Shown: positions 17,969-27,350, numbered from the stretch's first letter. The stretch is 63,904 nt of DNA from Planctomycetales bacterium (GCA_027451885.1 DAIDHX010000240.1:1-63904), one strand, 5' to 3'. Program-made: numbers and translations. Notes: generated by a model from the sequence alone, not told the origin.

Positions 17969-20546
17969 AGGCTTGCCTCATCTCCTGGGCGTGGCGCTTT
18001 TCCGCCTCGAGCTCGGCGATCTTGCGTAAGGGGAGCATGCCGTTGGCGAGCGCGGCGAGCGCGGCCACGTTATTCGTCACCACGGATGCCATGATACCGA
18101 ATCCGAGCGTGAAAACGCCGAAAATACACGCGATGTTGGGGGCCAGGATCAACCGCCAGCTTCGCTTCACATTGTGGTCAAGCGCCCGTGCGATGTCTCG
18201 GAGGTCGCAGAGTTTTGAGAGCCCCTCCTCGAGAAAAACAATGTGGGCTGTGTCAGTCGCAATCGATGACGCACCCCTGAGCGAGATCGAAACGTTCGCC
18301 TGCTTGAGCGCGATCGAGTCGTTGATTCCATCCCCGACGAAGCAGACCTTTTTGCCCTCCTTCTGGAGGGTCATTACATAATCCGCCTTGTCGGCAGGGA
18401 GCACCTGAGCGAAGTATCGATCCATGCCGAGTGACTCAGCCAGTTTTCGTGTCGGCGCCTCGTGATCGCCCGAGATGATCGCGATATGTTTAATTCCCCT
18501 GTCGCGCAGCCCCTGCACGATCGCACGCACCTCCGGCCGTACCGCGGCGTGCAACTCGATCGCTCCGCCCAGACGGCCGTCCACAGAAACCATCACCACG
18601 GTATGCCCCTCGCGATGGGCCTGCGCAAGCGCCTCTTCAACCTCCGGGGTCAGCGGCACGCCTTCCAGGTCCATGTAGCGCCGGCTGCCCACCTTGATCA
18701 TCCGCCCCTCGAGCGAAACCGTGATCCCGTAGCCAACCTTGTAAGCCGTGTCGTCCACGCGGGGCAGATCAAGCCCTTCCTCGTCGGCCTTGTGCAGAAT
18801 TGCAAGTGCGATCGGATGGTGGAATCGCTGTTCGGCAGCCGCTGCGTACAGCAGGATCTGACGCTCCGTGAATTCGTGGCACGCGATCACACGCCCCACT
18901 TCCGGGCGCTCGCGGGTGAGGGTGCCGGTTTTGTCGAAGAGAACCGTGTCGATCTCATTCATGAGCTCGAGCGCGCGGCCATCCTTCACCAGAATTCCCT
19001 TGTGTGCGCACAGCGCGAGCGAGGAGAGCATGGCCAAAGGCGCAGCCATGCGGATACCCGTTCCGAAATCGCTGTTGAGCACAGCCACCGCACCACCGGG
19101 ACCCATGGTTGCCATGCCCAGCGTACCGACCGCGAGCGTCGGGATCACGGCCTTATCGGCCAGCCGCTCCCCCTTGTGCTGCGAGCTCAACTTGTAGCCT
19201 GCCGTGTCGTTCAGGATTCGGCTGATCTTCGCCGAGGCCGTCTCCGCTCCCGATTGCTCGACCTCCACGATCACCTTGCCCGCCACCATCAACGTTGCCG
19301 CGAAGACCCGATCCCCCACGCCTTTTTCCGCTGGCGTCGACTCGCCAGTAAGAGCGTGCTGGTCGATCATCGCCATTCCCTGCACAATCATGCCGTCAAC
19401 CGGTACAACCTCGCCCGTGTTGACCACGATCTTGTCGCCCGTCTCAAGCCGGTCGAGCGCAACTTGCACCTCGGCCCCGTCCCGATAGAGCCAGACGTAA
19501 CGCGGCTGTTTGCCAAATGCATTCAGCAACAGCTTCTTTGAGTTGTCCTGGGTACGTTTGACGAGGACGCGGCCAAATCCCAAACACCAGCAGAGTACGG
19601 TTCCAGGAAAGATCGACATCGTGCCCAGACAGCCCACGACCACGATCGCGTCGAGCACGTCCACACCGAGCCTGCGCTCCTCGAAGAGAACTTCACGAGC
19701 GCTCTTGAAGGTCGGGATGGAGGTGTATGCGAATAGCAGCGCCGAGGCGGGCAGAAGCGCAGGCGCGGCGAACTGCGCAACCGCCGCGAGCGGCATCGAA
19801 ACGGTACACAGCGGCAAGTGCAGATCTGGCTTGTCTTTTTTCTCGGGATGCTCGGCGCTCGTGATCGCCGACTCCAGAATCTCGATGATCTGATCCCGCG
19901 ATAGCTGACGCTGGTCGTACTTCACGAGCACGGTGCCGGTAAGCGCGCTCACCTTGTAAAAATCAATGCCCAGCACACCCATGAGTTCGCGCTCGATGGC
20001 CTGGCAGAGCTCGGATTTGCGATGGATTGCGGGATGTTTGAGCCGCAGCCGGCCAGGAAGCTCGTGTTTGATCTCCCAGTGGGTGACGATCACGCCGTGG
20101 CGGAAGTAACGGATGACCCCCTTGGCGTCCCGTACAGGATTGACCGACGTAATCGTAACGCCTTGATTCTCGTGCGAACGGCCGGGTTCAGCGGGGTGTG
20201 AGGCCGACCGGCCGTTATTGCCTGCGTGGCCATTCAACCTGGAGTACGAAGCGCCATTGATTTCGTGAGGCTTTGCCCCGGTTTCGCCGTTGCGGCTCGG
20301 GTGCATAAGGCTCATCACCCGCTCCACGACGTGCTTGAGCGAGTGCGTCCTGGGGCAGTAATTCAACTCCGCGTGTGGCACCGCACCCGACTCGTCGCCG
20401 GTCGTGATCGCCACCTGATGAATCTCAGGCGCCTGGAAAACACGCTCCAGAAATCGCCTGCAGTCCGGATCGGCCGGCTCCGCGAAAAGGCTGCGGCTTT
20501 CTAGATGGATCCGACCAAGCGCGGGAAATCTGACGGCGAGATCCAT
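17943..20546 (-). CDS. HMA_2-type heavy-metal/cation P1B-type ATPase (intact catalytic motifs)
   Basis: 867 residues. A ~150-residue N-terminal extension is followed by an HMA_2-like domain (VTHWEIKHELPGRLRLKHPA, ~155-235), membrane helices, actuator loop LTGEST, phosphorylation motif LFDKTGTLT (Asp538), a nucleotide-binding domain, and the hinge VGDGINDS. The helix before the phosphorylation domain reads MAAPLAMLSSLALCAHKG, so the CPx metal motif of classical P1B pumps is missing. That is usual for the HMA_2 subgroup and leaves the transported ion unknown. It should sit in the cytoplasmic membrane. Small genes on both sides run in the same direction, and a paralogue with destroyed motifs lies 1.1 kb downstream. 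Confidence 0.92.
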   Translation of the reverse strand: MDLAVRFPALGRIHLESRSLFAEPADPDCRRFLERVFQAPEIHQVAITTGDESGAVPHAELNYCPRTHSLKHVVERVMSLMHPSRNGETGAKPHEINGASYSRLNGHAGNNGRSASHPAEPGRSHENQGVTITSVNPVRDAKGVIRYFRHGVIVTHWEIKHELPGRLRLKHPAIHRKSELCQAIERELMGVLGIDFYKVSALTGTVLVKYDQRQLSRDQIIEILESAITSAEHPEKKDKPDLHLPLCTVSMPLAAVAQFAAPALLPASALLFAYTSIPTFKSAREVLFEERRLGVDVLDAIVVVGCLGTMSIFPGTVLCWCLGFGRVLVKRTQDNSKKLLLNAFGKQPRYVWLYRDGAEVQVALDRLETGDKIVVNTGEVVPVDGMIVQGMAMIDQHALTGESTPAEKGVGDRVFAATLMVAGKVIVEVEQSGAETASAKISRILNDTAGYKLSSQHKGERLADKAVIPTLAVGTLGMATMGPGGAVAVLNSDFGTGIRMAAPLAMLSSLALCAHKGILVKDGRALELMNEIDTVLFDKTGTLTRERPEVGRVIACHEFTERQILLYAAAAEQRFHHPIALAILHKADEEGLDLPRVDDTAYKVGYGITVSLEGRMIKVGSRRYMDLEGVPLTPEVEEALAQAHREGHTVVMVSVDGRLGGAIELHAAVRPEVRAIVQGLRDRGIKHIAIISGDHEAPTRKLAESLGMDRYFAQVLPADKADYVMTLQKEGKKVCFVGDGINDSIALKQANVSISLRGASSIATDTAHIVFLEEGLSKLCDLRDIARALDHNVKRSWRLILAPNIACIFGVFTLGFGIMASVVTNNVAALAALANGMLPLRKIAELEAEKRHAQEMRQAYALEGNAL

Positions 20547-20710
20547 GGCTTAACCAGCAAAAGTTGGAGGCTTTACCGATCTTTGTGACGCCCTGGCGAA
20601 TCCCGGCGCGTGGAATCAGACCCCGCAGGCCAGGGAAATCGCGTCCTGCGTTTCCGAATCAATGACAAAGAGCCACTCAGCAACGGTCGCCTTGCGGAGG
20701 CGACGAGAAG

Positions 20711-20971
20711 CTAAACCGTGGAGTCGACGGTACCATTCGCCTCGGTCTTGTGCTTCATCTCAGCCATCGCGTCCTGGACGGATTCGACCCGTTCAGCAAC
20801 ATGCCGTGCGACTTCAGAATACGCATCTCCAACCGTTGTCCCAGCCCCCGCGAGCGCTGCTGAAAGCAAGGGCCCGAGCTTTTCCTTCAAGATTGGGAAG
20901 CTCGCACCCGCTGCAGCGCCCACAAGCGCGCCCACCGCGAAAAACGCCATCTCGGACTTGGTAACGGGCAT
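20711..20971 (-). CDS. Small YtxH/DUF5132-like membrane-associated protein
   Basis: 86 residues: a hydrophobic Gly/Ala-rich segment (MAFFAVGALVGAAAGASFPI) followed by an amphipathic helix (VARHVAERVESVQDAMAEMK). This architecture resembles short YtxH-like and DUF5132/DUF1490-like proteins, some of which accompany P-type ATPases. The assignment rests on layout, not a firm match. The ATG at 20971 is preceded by GGAGG with a 9-nt spacer; an upstream in-frame ATG seven codons earlier would swallow that site. It precedes the intact ATPase gene by 164 bp. Confidence 0.68.
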   Translation of the reverse strand: MPVTKSEMAFFAVGALVGAAAGASFPILKEKLGPLLSAALAGAGTTVGDAYSEVARHVAERVESVQDAMAEMKHKTEANGTVDSTV

Positions 20972-21129
20972 CGTGGTCAACCTCCACTCCATCCGGGTTC
21001 ACAACAGGCGAGATTCTTCCGGCGCCGTCAGACTCAACCGGGTTTCCCGAGATCCATGATCGGCCTCGATCCCGCGAATGCCGTTAGACTTTTCCATGCC
21101 TGAGCTGACCACAACGAGAAAACACGACC

Positions 21130-21471
21130 TCAGTGAGCTTCCGTCCCGGTAACCTTCGTGCTGGAACGAACCTGCTCGACCGCGTCCATCGCCGCGCGGG
21201 CACCGTCAACAATCCCGTTCACCAAAGCATTATTGCCCGGGATCGAACGCGCAACCAGCACGGTCGGGAAAACCACCCCGTACGACACCGTGTAGCAAGT
21301 CGTATACACGAAACGGGATAAAAACTGACCCGCAGCCGGGAGCGCTTTCTCAACGGTCGCCCTGGCATCAGCCGCGCCATCCTTCGCAGCCTGAAGCGCG
21401 GTCTCCATGGCGTCTGCTACGCTCTTCAAGGGATCGCTCGACTCGCCCTGCACCGCGACATTCTCGGACAT
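21130..21471 (-). CDS. Small helical, membrane-associated protein, first of the ATPase run
   Basis: 113 residues: a helical Ala-rich N-terminus (VADAMETALQAAKDGAADAR), a hydrophobic central segment (FVYTTCYTVSYGVVFPTVLV), and a second helix (VNGIVDGARAAMDAVEQVRS). The ATG at 21471 has GAGGAA 8 nt upstream and is preferred to the start 39 codons earlier. It heads the minus-strand run that contains both P-type ATPases, 158 bp before the 86-residue gene. No catalytic motif is seen; it may be a small membrane partner. Confidence 0.65.
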   Translation of the reverse strand: MSENVAVQGESSDPLKSVADAMETALQAAKDGAADARATVEKALPAAGQFLSRFVYTTCYTVSYGVVFPTVLVARSIPGNNALVNGIVDGARAAMDAVEQVRSSTKVTGTEAH

Positions 21472-21800
21472 GATTCGGTTCCTCGAGTTGAGTCGCATCC
21501 CTCGATGGCCAAACTCCGTCGCCAGAGTCTCCATCAATGATGGCTCATTCCACTTCGATTCGGCAAGGGTCTCACCTGGTTCCGACATCCAGGCACTCGA
21601 ACGTCAAACCAGAAACCTTTGCCGCTTGAGTAACCACAGGCTCAAGGTCACCACTAAAGTTAAGCTGGGAATACTGGGTAGTCAAGAATAAATCCGTGAC
21701 GCGATGTGGTTCTTCTGGCTGGTAATACCGGGAAATCTGGATAAGGATTTCTGGGTTGGTTGGGATGATTGCGAGTGTCCGGTTGTTCCGGAAAACCTGT

Positions 21801-22868
21801 CTAGGCGGGGTGGTGGAGGAAGAAAAAACCGATCCCGAGCATTGAGAATACGGCAAGGAGCATCGCACCTTCGAGCCAGTCGCATTCACCGTCGAGGGTC
21901 ATGTTGTTCGCGACGAGGACCGAAATGGCCACGGCCACGATCTCGAGCCGAGTGAACTGGAGGTCGAGGGGCTTCTCGAAAAGCAAACTGGCAAAGATGA
22001 GCACTGGGGCGACCAGGAGCGCCACCTGGGTGGCTGCCCCGATTACGCTGGAGACAACCAGATCCATCTGGTCTTTTCGGGCAAAAACGACTGCGTTCAT
22101 GATGCTTGAGACATTGCCAAGCGAGGCCAGGAGAATGATTCCCGAGAAGACGGGATTGAATCCAAGCATCTGAGTGGCAGGCTCGAGGGAGTCTGTGAGG
22201 ATTTCGCTCATGAAGGAAAGGGCTACGCTGGAGGCGGCAAGCACTGCGAGCGCATGCTTCCATGAGCCCGGGTTTGTGATTGTGAGCTCCTCGGGGGCTG
22301 GGGTCTCGAATCGTCTTCGATGTGTGCGGAGCGTGAAGAGCAGGCTAAGTCCGTAGACCGTGAGCAAGATGGCGGCGATCTTGCGGCTAATTTCGTGTTC
22401 GGTTTCGGGCGAGGCGAAGCGAAAGAGGGCGGGCACCATCATTCCCACGACGGCGAGCATCATGAGCGTCATGGCGAGTCGAACGCCCGCCATGTTGAAA
22501 CGCTGGACGGGATACTTGATGCCGCCAGTGAGCATTGCCAGGCCGAGGGTTAGCAGGATGTTGCCGATGATCGAGCCGGTGATCGACGCCTTGACGACGT
22601 CCACTAGGCCATTTCGGAGCGCGAACACTCCGATGATCAGCTCGGGCGCATTCCCCATCGACGCATTGAGAAGTCCGCCTAGAGTTGGGCCCAGGAAGCG
22701 GGCGAGTGCCTCGGTGGAGCTTCCCAGGACCTTGGAGAGTGGGATGATCGTAAACGCTGCGGCGGTGAAGACCAGTAGCGGGCTGGCCTCGAACCACCAC
22801 AGGGCGAGGGCAAACGGAATGACCGCAAGCAGGCTTTCCAGGCTCAGTCTGAGCGTCGGTAAGCGCAT
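21801..22868 (-). CDS. CaCA-family cation/proton antiporter (Cax/ChaA-like) with altered alpha-2 motif
   Basis: 355 residues with about 10-11 membrane helices. The first alpha-repeat has the expected acidic residue (SMGNAPELIIGVFALRNGLV). The second reads LASLGNVSSIMNAVVFARKD and VIGAATQVALLVAPV; its layout is typical of Cax, but the position of the conserved Glu (GNAAEH in most members) is Ser. The family exchanges Ca2+ for H+ across the membrane. Loss of one of the two key acidic residues makes ion choice or coupling uncertain. The gene follows the HEAT-repeat gene by 62 bp on the same strand. Confidence 0.88.
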   Translation of the reverse strand: MRLPTLRLSLESLLAVIPFALALWWFEASPLLVFTAAAFTIIPLSKVLGSSTEALARFLGPTLGGLLNASMGNAPELIIGVFALRNGLVDVVKASITGSIIGNILLTLGLAMLTGGIKYPVQRFNMAGVRLAMTLMMLAVVGMMVPALFRFASPETEHEISRKIAAILLTVYGLSLLFTLRTHRRRFETPAPEELTITNPGSWKHALAVLAASSVALSFMSEILTDSLEPATQMLGFNPVFSGIILLASLGNVSSIMNAVVFARKDQMDLVVSSVIGAATQVALLVAPVLIFASLLFEKPLDLQFTRLEIVAVAISVLVANNMTLDGECDWLEGAMLLAVFSMLGIGFFFLHHPA

Positions 22869-22930
22869 GGACGACCGTTTCTCCTGCCCTCGAGAGAATT
22901 GGGAGTGAACTCAGGCGGCGTCCTTACGGG

Positions 22931-24439
22931 TCAGCCGGCGGTGGCCCTGGGCTTTTCTGCGGGTTTTGTGACGGGCTGAGCGCTTCCCGTCGAAGTGGGT
23001 TCGAGCTTCTTGAGTGCCTCGGCCGCTGCTTTCCGGACCGAGTCGTCGATTGAATTGGTAGCGGATTTCAGCGCTGCGATCGCTTCCGCCCGTGAAGAGC
23101 CCGTGGGAGCGACGGCAACCAGGGCCTTCGCAGCGGCCAGTGCGGCGTTGGCAATCTCCTGTTTCCCTGCGGCCTGTTTGAGCACGCTGATCAGCGCGGG
23201 GACTGCCGGAGCGCCTGCTGCGCCGAAGGAGGCGATGGCGTCGGCTGCGCCAGGCCAACGGCGAGGATTGTCGCGTGCGAGCACCTGCGAAAGTGCGGAG
23301 ACGGCCTCGGCCGCGCGCGGCGTCCCGGGGAGTGTTCTGGCCAGTGCTTGAGCTGAAATCTCGCCGGGGCCGGTGAACACGTTCGGCTTCATGGAGCCAG
23401 GGCCGATCGGGCGGTCGCTCTCCGGTGGAGCCTCAAGCGCGTGCAGGAAAGCCGGAGTCGCGGCCACTCTGCACTCCTGATTCAGGTGATCGAGCAAGGT
23501 GATGATGGCGTCCGTCGTCTCAGCATCGGCAATCTTGAGCGCATCCAAAAATGCGGGCACCGACTGAGCCGTAAGCTTGGCGGTCGGCAGATGCCCGATC
23601 GTGCTCGCGGCTGATTTGCGCACTTCGACCGAATCATCCTTGGCCATCATGTGTGCCAGTTTCGCCACGATGGGGTCGAGTCCCTTGTTGTAGCGCAAGA
23701 GGGAATTCGTGGCCGCGATTCGGACGCGTGGCGATGAATCGCCAAGCGCGGCGATCAGCGTCTCGCTGGGGGGGGCGTCGAGTGTGGGGCCGAGAGCACC
23801 CAGGCCTTCTGCGGCTGCGATCCGCAAGTCCTCATCCTTCTCGCCGAGCAGCCCGGTGTAGGAGGCCGCCAGGGCGGGTACATCGATGCCGGCTTCTTTT
23901 GAGGTTTTGGCAACGGCTCCGGCTTTCTTGCCGCCGCCCCTCCGGCCGCCGCTTGGGACCGTCGACGCGATCACGGCAAGCGCCCGCGCCGCTTCAACGC
24001 GCACCGCGACGGGTGAATTCTTTAGAGCTGCGGCGAGAGCCGCTGTCGCGTCCCGCACCGTCTCGGTCTCAGCCTGCACTCGCACCGCGTAGGAAACAAT
24101 CAGCCCGAGCGCCTGCGCCGCCCCGATTTGAACCTTCGATTCCGAGTCGTTCAGAGCGGCCACAAGCGGGGGGATCGACTCCTTGCTCTTGTCGAGCCCA
24201 AGCTCTTTCACTTGATCAATCGCCGCGAGTCGACTCTCCACGCTGCCATGTGAAATTCCCCGCGCCGCCGCCGCGAGTGGATGCTGATAATCCCAGAGAT
24301 TCCCATACGCCCAGACCATGACGCCCGCGCAAATTGCAAGCGCAACCAGGGAACGTACGGTACGAGCCTGAGTCGAGCTCGCCTCGGCCTTCTTCGGTTC
24401 ATCCCCTGCGCCCGCCTGACTCTCATCGCGAATCGTCAT
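22931..24439 (-). CDS. Membrane-anchored HEAT-repeat protein
   Basis: 502 residues. A ~40-residue charged N-terminus is followed by a single helix (VRSLVALAICAGVMVWAYGN), then about ten HEAT/PBS-lyase-like units with the pattern PPLVAALNDSESKVQIGAAQ and ALGDSSPRVRIAATNSLLRY. One unit carries a basic insertion (GGRRGGGKKAG). The repeats probably form a periplasmic protein-binding solenoid anchored in the inner membrane. The ATG at 24439 is chosen for GGGAG about 7 nt upstream; the in-frame ATG 13 codons earlier lacks it. It sits downstream of the symporter and AnmK genes with an 85-bp gap. Confidence 0.85.
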   Translation of the reverse strand: MTIRDESQAGAGDEPKKAEASSTQARTVRSLVALAICAGVMVWAYGNLWDYQHPLAAAARGISHGSVESRLAAIDQVKELGLDKSKESIPPLVAALNDSESKVQIGAAQALGLIVSYAVRVQAETETVRDATAALAAALKNSPVAVRVEAARALAVIASTVPSGGRRGGGKKAGAVAKTSKEAGIDVPALAASYTGLLGEKDEDLRIAAAEGLGALGPTLDAPPSETLIAALGDSSPRVRIAATNSLLRYNKGLDPIVAKLAHMMAKDDSVEVRKSAASTIGHLPTAKLTAQSVPAFLDALKIADAETTDAIITLLDHLNQECRVAATPAFLHALEAPPESDRPIGPGSMKPNVFTGPGEISAQALARTLPGTPRAAEAVSALSQVLARDNPRRWPGAADAIASFGAAGAPAVPALISVLKQAAGKQEIANAALAAAKALVAVAPTGSSRAEAIAALKSATNSIDDSVRKAAAEALKKLEPTSTGSAQPVTKPAEKPRATAG

Positions 24440-24524
24440 TAGCCGCTCCCAACCTGAATGCCATTGAATCGGCTCCATCGAACCAGGTTTTTAGTCTATA
24501 GCAGGCCGACTCGCGATTCCATGT

Positions 24525-25970
24525 TCAGCCCGTTTGCCTGTGTCTCCCACAGGCGCGTTCGATGCTGGTGACTGCGAGGGCCGCGGTCACGACCGCAACC
24601 GCACCGATGCTTGCAAAGTATGGCCACGCCAGAGTCGTCTGGAATCGGGCGTACGTCACCGCGAGAGCGCCGGCCAACACCCCCGCCAGGGCGGCGGCCT
24701 GGCCGACGTCTCGGGTAAACAGACCGAGCAAGAAGAGCCCGAGGAGAATCCCCGAAACGAAAGAGGCGATGGCGAGCGCGAGCAGGACCACGTTTTCGTC
24801 GAGTCCCTGGGCGCAGACCGCCACGCCCGAGAGCACAACGCCCCAGGCGATCACCGCTCCCCGCGACGCATAGAGCAGGCCGCGCTCGGAGCCTTGCGGC
24901 CAAAATGGTCGAACGACGTCGTTCACGATCGTCGCGGCGGCCGAGTTGAGCGAGCCCGCCAGCGTCCCCATCGCGGCCGAGAAAATCGCTGCGACGAGCA
25001 GTCCACGCATTCCTGTTGGCAAGTGATTTACAATGAAATACGTGAAGACTTCGTCATATCCAAGTGAGACTTTGGGATGATGTGTCTGGTAGAATACCCA
25101 GAGGCTGACGCCGATGAACAGGAAGAGCGCGAACTGTGCGAGCACCACGAAACCGCTGGTGACAAGTGCCCTGCGAGCCTCGGATTGCGATCCGGCGGCC
25201 AGATAGCGCTGAACCATGAGTTGGTCGACGCCGTGGGTGGCCGTATTGAGCACTGCGCCGCCGAAGAGTCCCGCCCAGAAGGTGAACGGTGAGGCAAGAT
25301 CGAGGCGGAAATCGAAGAGCCGGAGTTTCCCCGCCGCATTGGCCTGTTCGATCAGGCCGGTCCAACCTCCGTCGAGCATTCCGACCAGAACGAGCAAGGC
25401 AGCGCAGGCGCCCAGGATGTAGACGCTGAACTGGATCACGTCGGTCCAGACGACGGCCCGCATTCCGCCGAGGTAGGTGTAGACGACGGTAACGACGCTC
25501 ACGGAGGCGACTGCGGCTTCAAGCGACCAACCGGTGATATGCTCGAGCACGGTCGCGGCCAGAAAGAGCCGAAGCCCGTCGCCGAGCGATCGGGCCGCGA
25601 GAAACAGCAAGGACGCGGTGGTGCGTGCCGGACCACCGAATCGGTCCTGGAGGAGCTGGTAGGCTGTGAGAATTGAGCCACGAAAATAGGCGGGGAGGAG
25701 CCAGGTGGCGACGAGGAACCGACCGACGATGTATCCGAAGGCGAGCTGGAGGTAGGTGAAATCGCGGCGGTAGGCGACGCCGGGAACGGAAAGAAACGTC
25801 GCGGTGCTGGTTTCGGTGGCGACGATCGAGATCATGACGGCCCAGGAGGGGAGGTCGTGCTCGCCCAAAAAGTAACCGCGGAGCCCTGCCCCGCGGGCGC
25901 CCGCGCGTGCTCCCAGGCCGGCCACAACGGCGATATAAACTGCAACGATCGCGGCATCGATACCCGTCAT
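24525..25970 (-). CDS. Sodium:solute symporter (SSS family)
   Basis: 481 residues, about 13 hydrophobic helices and almost no soluble domain, the usual build for SSS transporters. Family features include an N-terminal AVMISIVATETSTATFLSVP and the segment VVYTYLGGMRAVVWTDVIQF, characteristic of Na+-coupled sugar, sialate or amino-acid carriers. The gene starts 13 bp after the stop of anhydro-MurNAc kinase on the same strand. A role in taking up (anhydro)muramyl sugars or another amino sugar is therefore plausible but inferred. Confidence 0.9.
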   Translation of the reverse strand: MTGIDAAIVAVYIAVVAGLGARAGARGAGLRGYFLGEHDLPSWAVMISIVATETSTATFLSVPGVAYRRDFTYLQLAFGYIVGRFLVATWLLPAYFRGSILTAYQLLQDRFGGPARTTASLLFLAARSLGDGLRLFLAATVLEHITGWSLEAAVASVSVVTVVYTYLGGMRAVVWTDVIQFSVYILGACAALLVLVGMLDGGWTGLIEQANAAGKLRLFDFRLDLASPFTFWAGLFGGAVLNTATHGVDQLMVQRYLAAGSQSEARRALVTSGFVVLAQFALFLFIGVSLWVFYQTHHPKVSLGYDEVFTYFIVNHLPTGMRGLLVAAIFSAAMGTLAGSLNSAAATIVNDVVRPFWPQGSERGLLYASRGAVIAWGVVLSGVAVCAQGLDENVVLLALAIASFVSGILLGLFLLGLFTRDVGQAAALAGVLAGALAVTYARFQTTLAWPYFASIGAVAVVTAALAVTSIERACGRHRQTG

Positions 25971-25983
25971 GGAACCGCCGGAC

Positions 25984-27186
25984 TCAAGGGAAGGAGATCT
26001 TGCCGAGTAGCTTGCTCGCCCGGGCGCCTGTCACAGCGGGGAGCGGGCTGGGTTTGCCGCGGATCGTCATGTCGGCCAGGAGGGCGAAGATCATGGCCTC
26101 GCGGGCCTGGGCAGGTACACCGAACTCGTCAGAAACGCGGACCGGGATGGGGTCCACCGCAGCCGCGATACGTTCAAGTAAGTAGCGATTCTTGACGCCT
26201 CCGCCGGAGGCCACAATCTCGCCCACTGGGGGATTGAGATGGCCGCACCAATGGAGCCCCCGTGCCACCGCGTGCGCCACGAATTCCACGAGGGTGGCCA
26301 TGAGGTCGCAATCATATCGGCCGTGGCGCGCGGCGACCTCCTCCAGGAAGGCGTCGCCGTACATTTCGAAGCCGGTCGATTTTGGAGGCTTGCGCGCGAG
26401 AAAGGTGTCTTCGGCCAGAATCGCTTCAAGCAGCCGAGAATTGACCGTCCCCGCGCGGCCGAAGCGTCCATCTGGGTCGAAATCGAGCGCGCCCCCCGAA
26501 AGCGGCCGCGCCAGCCGGTCGAGCACCGAATTTGCGGGTCCCGTGTCAAAACCGGCGATTGGTCCGATCTCGGCGTCGAGGATCGAAAGGTTGGCGATCC
26601 CGCCCAGGTTTAAAACCGCGCGCGGGGGCTCGCCCGGCTCGGGACGTAAGAGGCAGGCGTCCGCGATTGGCGACAGGGGCGCACCTTCACCCCCCGCGGC
26701 GATGTCTCGCGCCCGAAAGTCGGAAACCACGTAACGCCCCGTGGCCACTGCGATCACGTCGCCGTCGCCCACCTGAAGCGTCGCCCTTCGCGTCCCGGCT
26801 ACGCCGCTGTGATGATATACCGTCTGACCGTGCGAGCCGATGAAATCGACGTGCTCAAGCTCGATTCCCGAGCTTTCGAGTGTTGCCAGGCAGGCGGCGG
26901 CGAATGCCTGACCAACCTGGACATTGAGCTCCGCGAGTGCACGTGGGCCAAGCGCGGCAGCCTCGACGACCATTCTCCGCGTCGCTGGCTCGTGGGGATA
27001 CTCGGCAAAGGCCACGAGCTCTACCCCAGGTCGATCTCCCAGAAATCGGCAGACAGCGACGTCAATCGCATCCGCACTTGTTCCTGAATTCAATCCTACG
27101 ACCAGCCGTGAGTCCTTCGTTCCCCGACTTGCAAGGTCAAAGATCGGACTCGTCCGCGCTGGCTCCCCAGCCAAGACGTTCTCCAT
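25984..27186 (-). CDS. anmK: Anhydro-N-acetylmuramic acid kinase
   Basis: 400 residues from the ATG at 27186, which has GGAG ~10 nt upstream (an in-frame start 16 codons earlier exists). Family motifs: VVGLNSGTSADAIDVAV (phosphate loop, GLMSGTS in E. coli), GSHGQTVYHH, VVSDFRARDIAAGGEGAPL with the catalytic-base Asp, VLNLGGIANLSIL, and FDTGPAN. AnmK converts 1,6-anhydro-MurNAc released from peptidoglycan to MurNAc-6-phosphate during cell-wall recycling or scavenging. Its neighbour is an SSS symporter, a combination that suggests uptake plus phosphorylation. No MurQ etherase is in the window. Confidence 0.93.
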   Translation of the reverse strand: MENVLAGEPARTSPIFDLASRGTKDSRLVVGLNSGTSADAIDVAVCRFLGDRPGVELVAFAEYPHEPATRRMVVEAAALGPRALAELNVQVGQAFAAACLATLESSGIELEHVDFIGSHGQTVYHHSGVAGTRRATLQVGDGDVIAVATGRYVVSDFRARDIAAGGEGAPLSPIADACLLRPEPGEPPRAVLNLGGIANLSILDAEIGPIAGFDTGPANSVLDRLARPLSGGALDFDPDGRFGRAGTVNSRLLEAILAEDTFLARKPPKSTGFEMYGDAFLEEVAARHGRYDCDLMATLVEFVAHAVARGLHWCGHLNPPVGEIVASGGGVKNRYLLERIAAAVDPIPVRVSDEFGVPAQAREAMIFALLADMTIRGKPSPLPAVTGARASKLLGKISFP

Positions 27187-27350
27187 TCCCCTGCTCCAGC
27201 CCCCCGACAAACAACGTCGCTCTCGACTCGACATCGCGTCGGACCGTGACGTTATACTACGAAGCGGCTCGTTGCATGGAATGAATTTCCGATCGGCGGT
27301 CAGAATCTCTTGCGTACCTCCCGATCGTGCCTCCTACCTACGGGATTCTC

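Noticed and set aside
18462-19541. 359-codon plus-strand frame opposite the intact ATPase
   Set aside because: It overlaps the phosphorylation and actuator domains of the ATPase on the other strand and has no recognisable domain or ribosome site.
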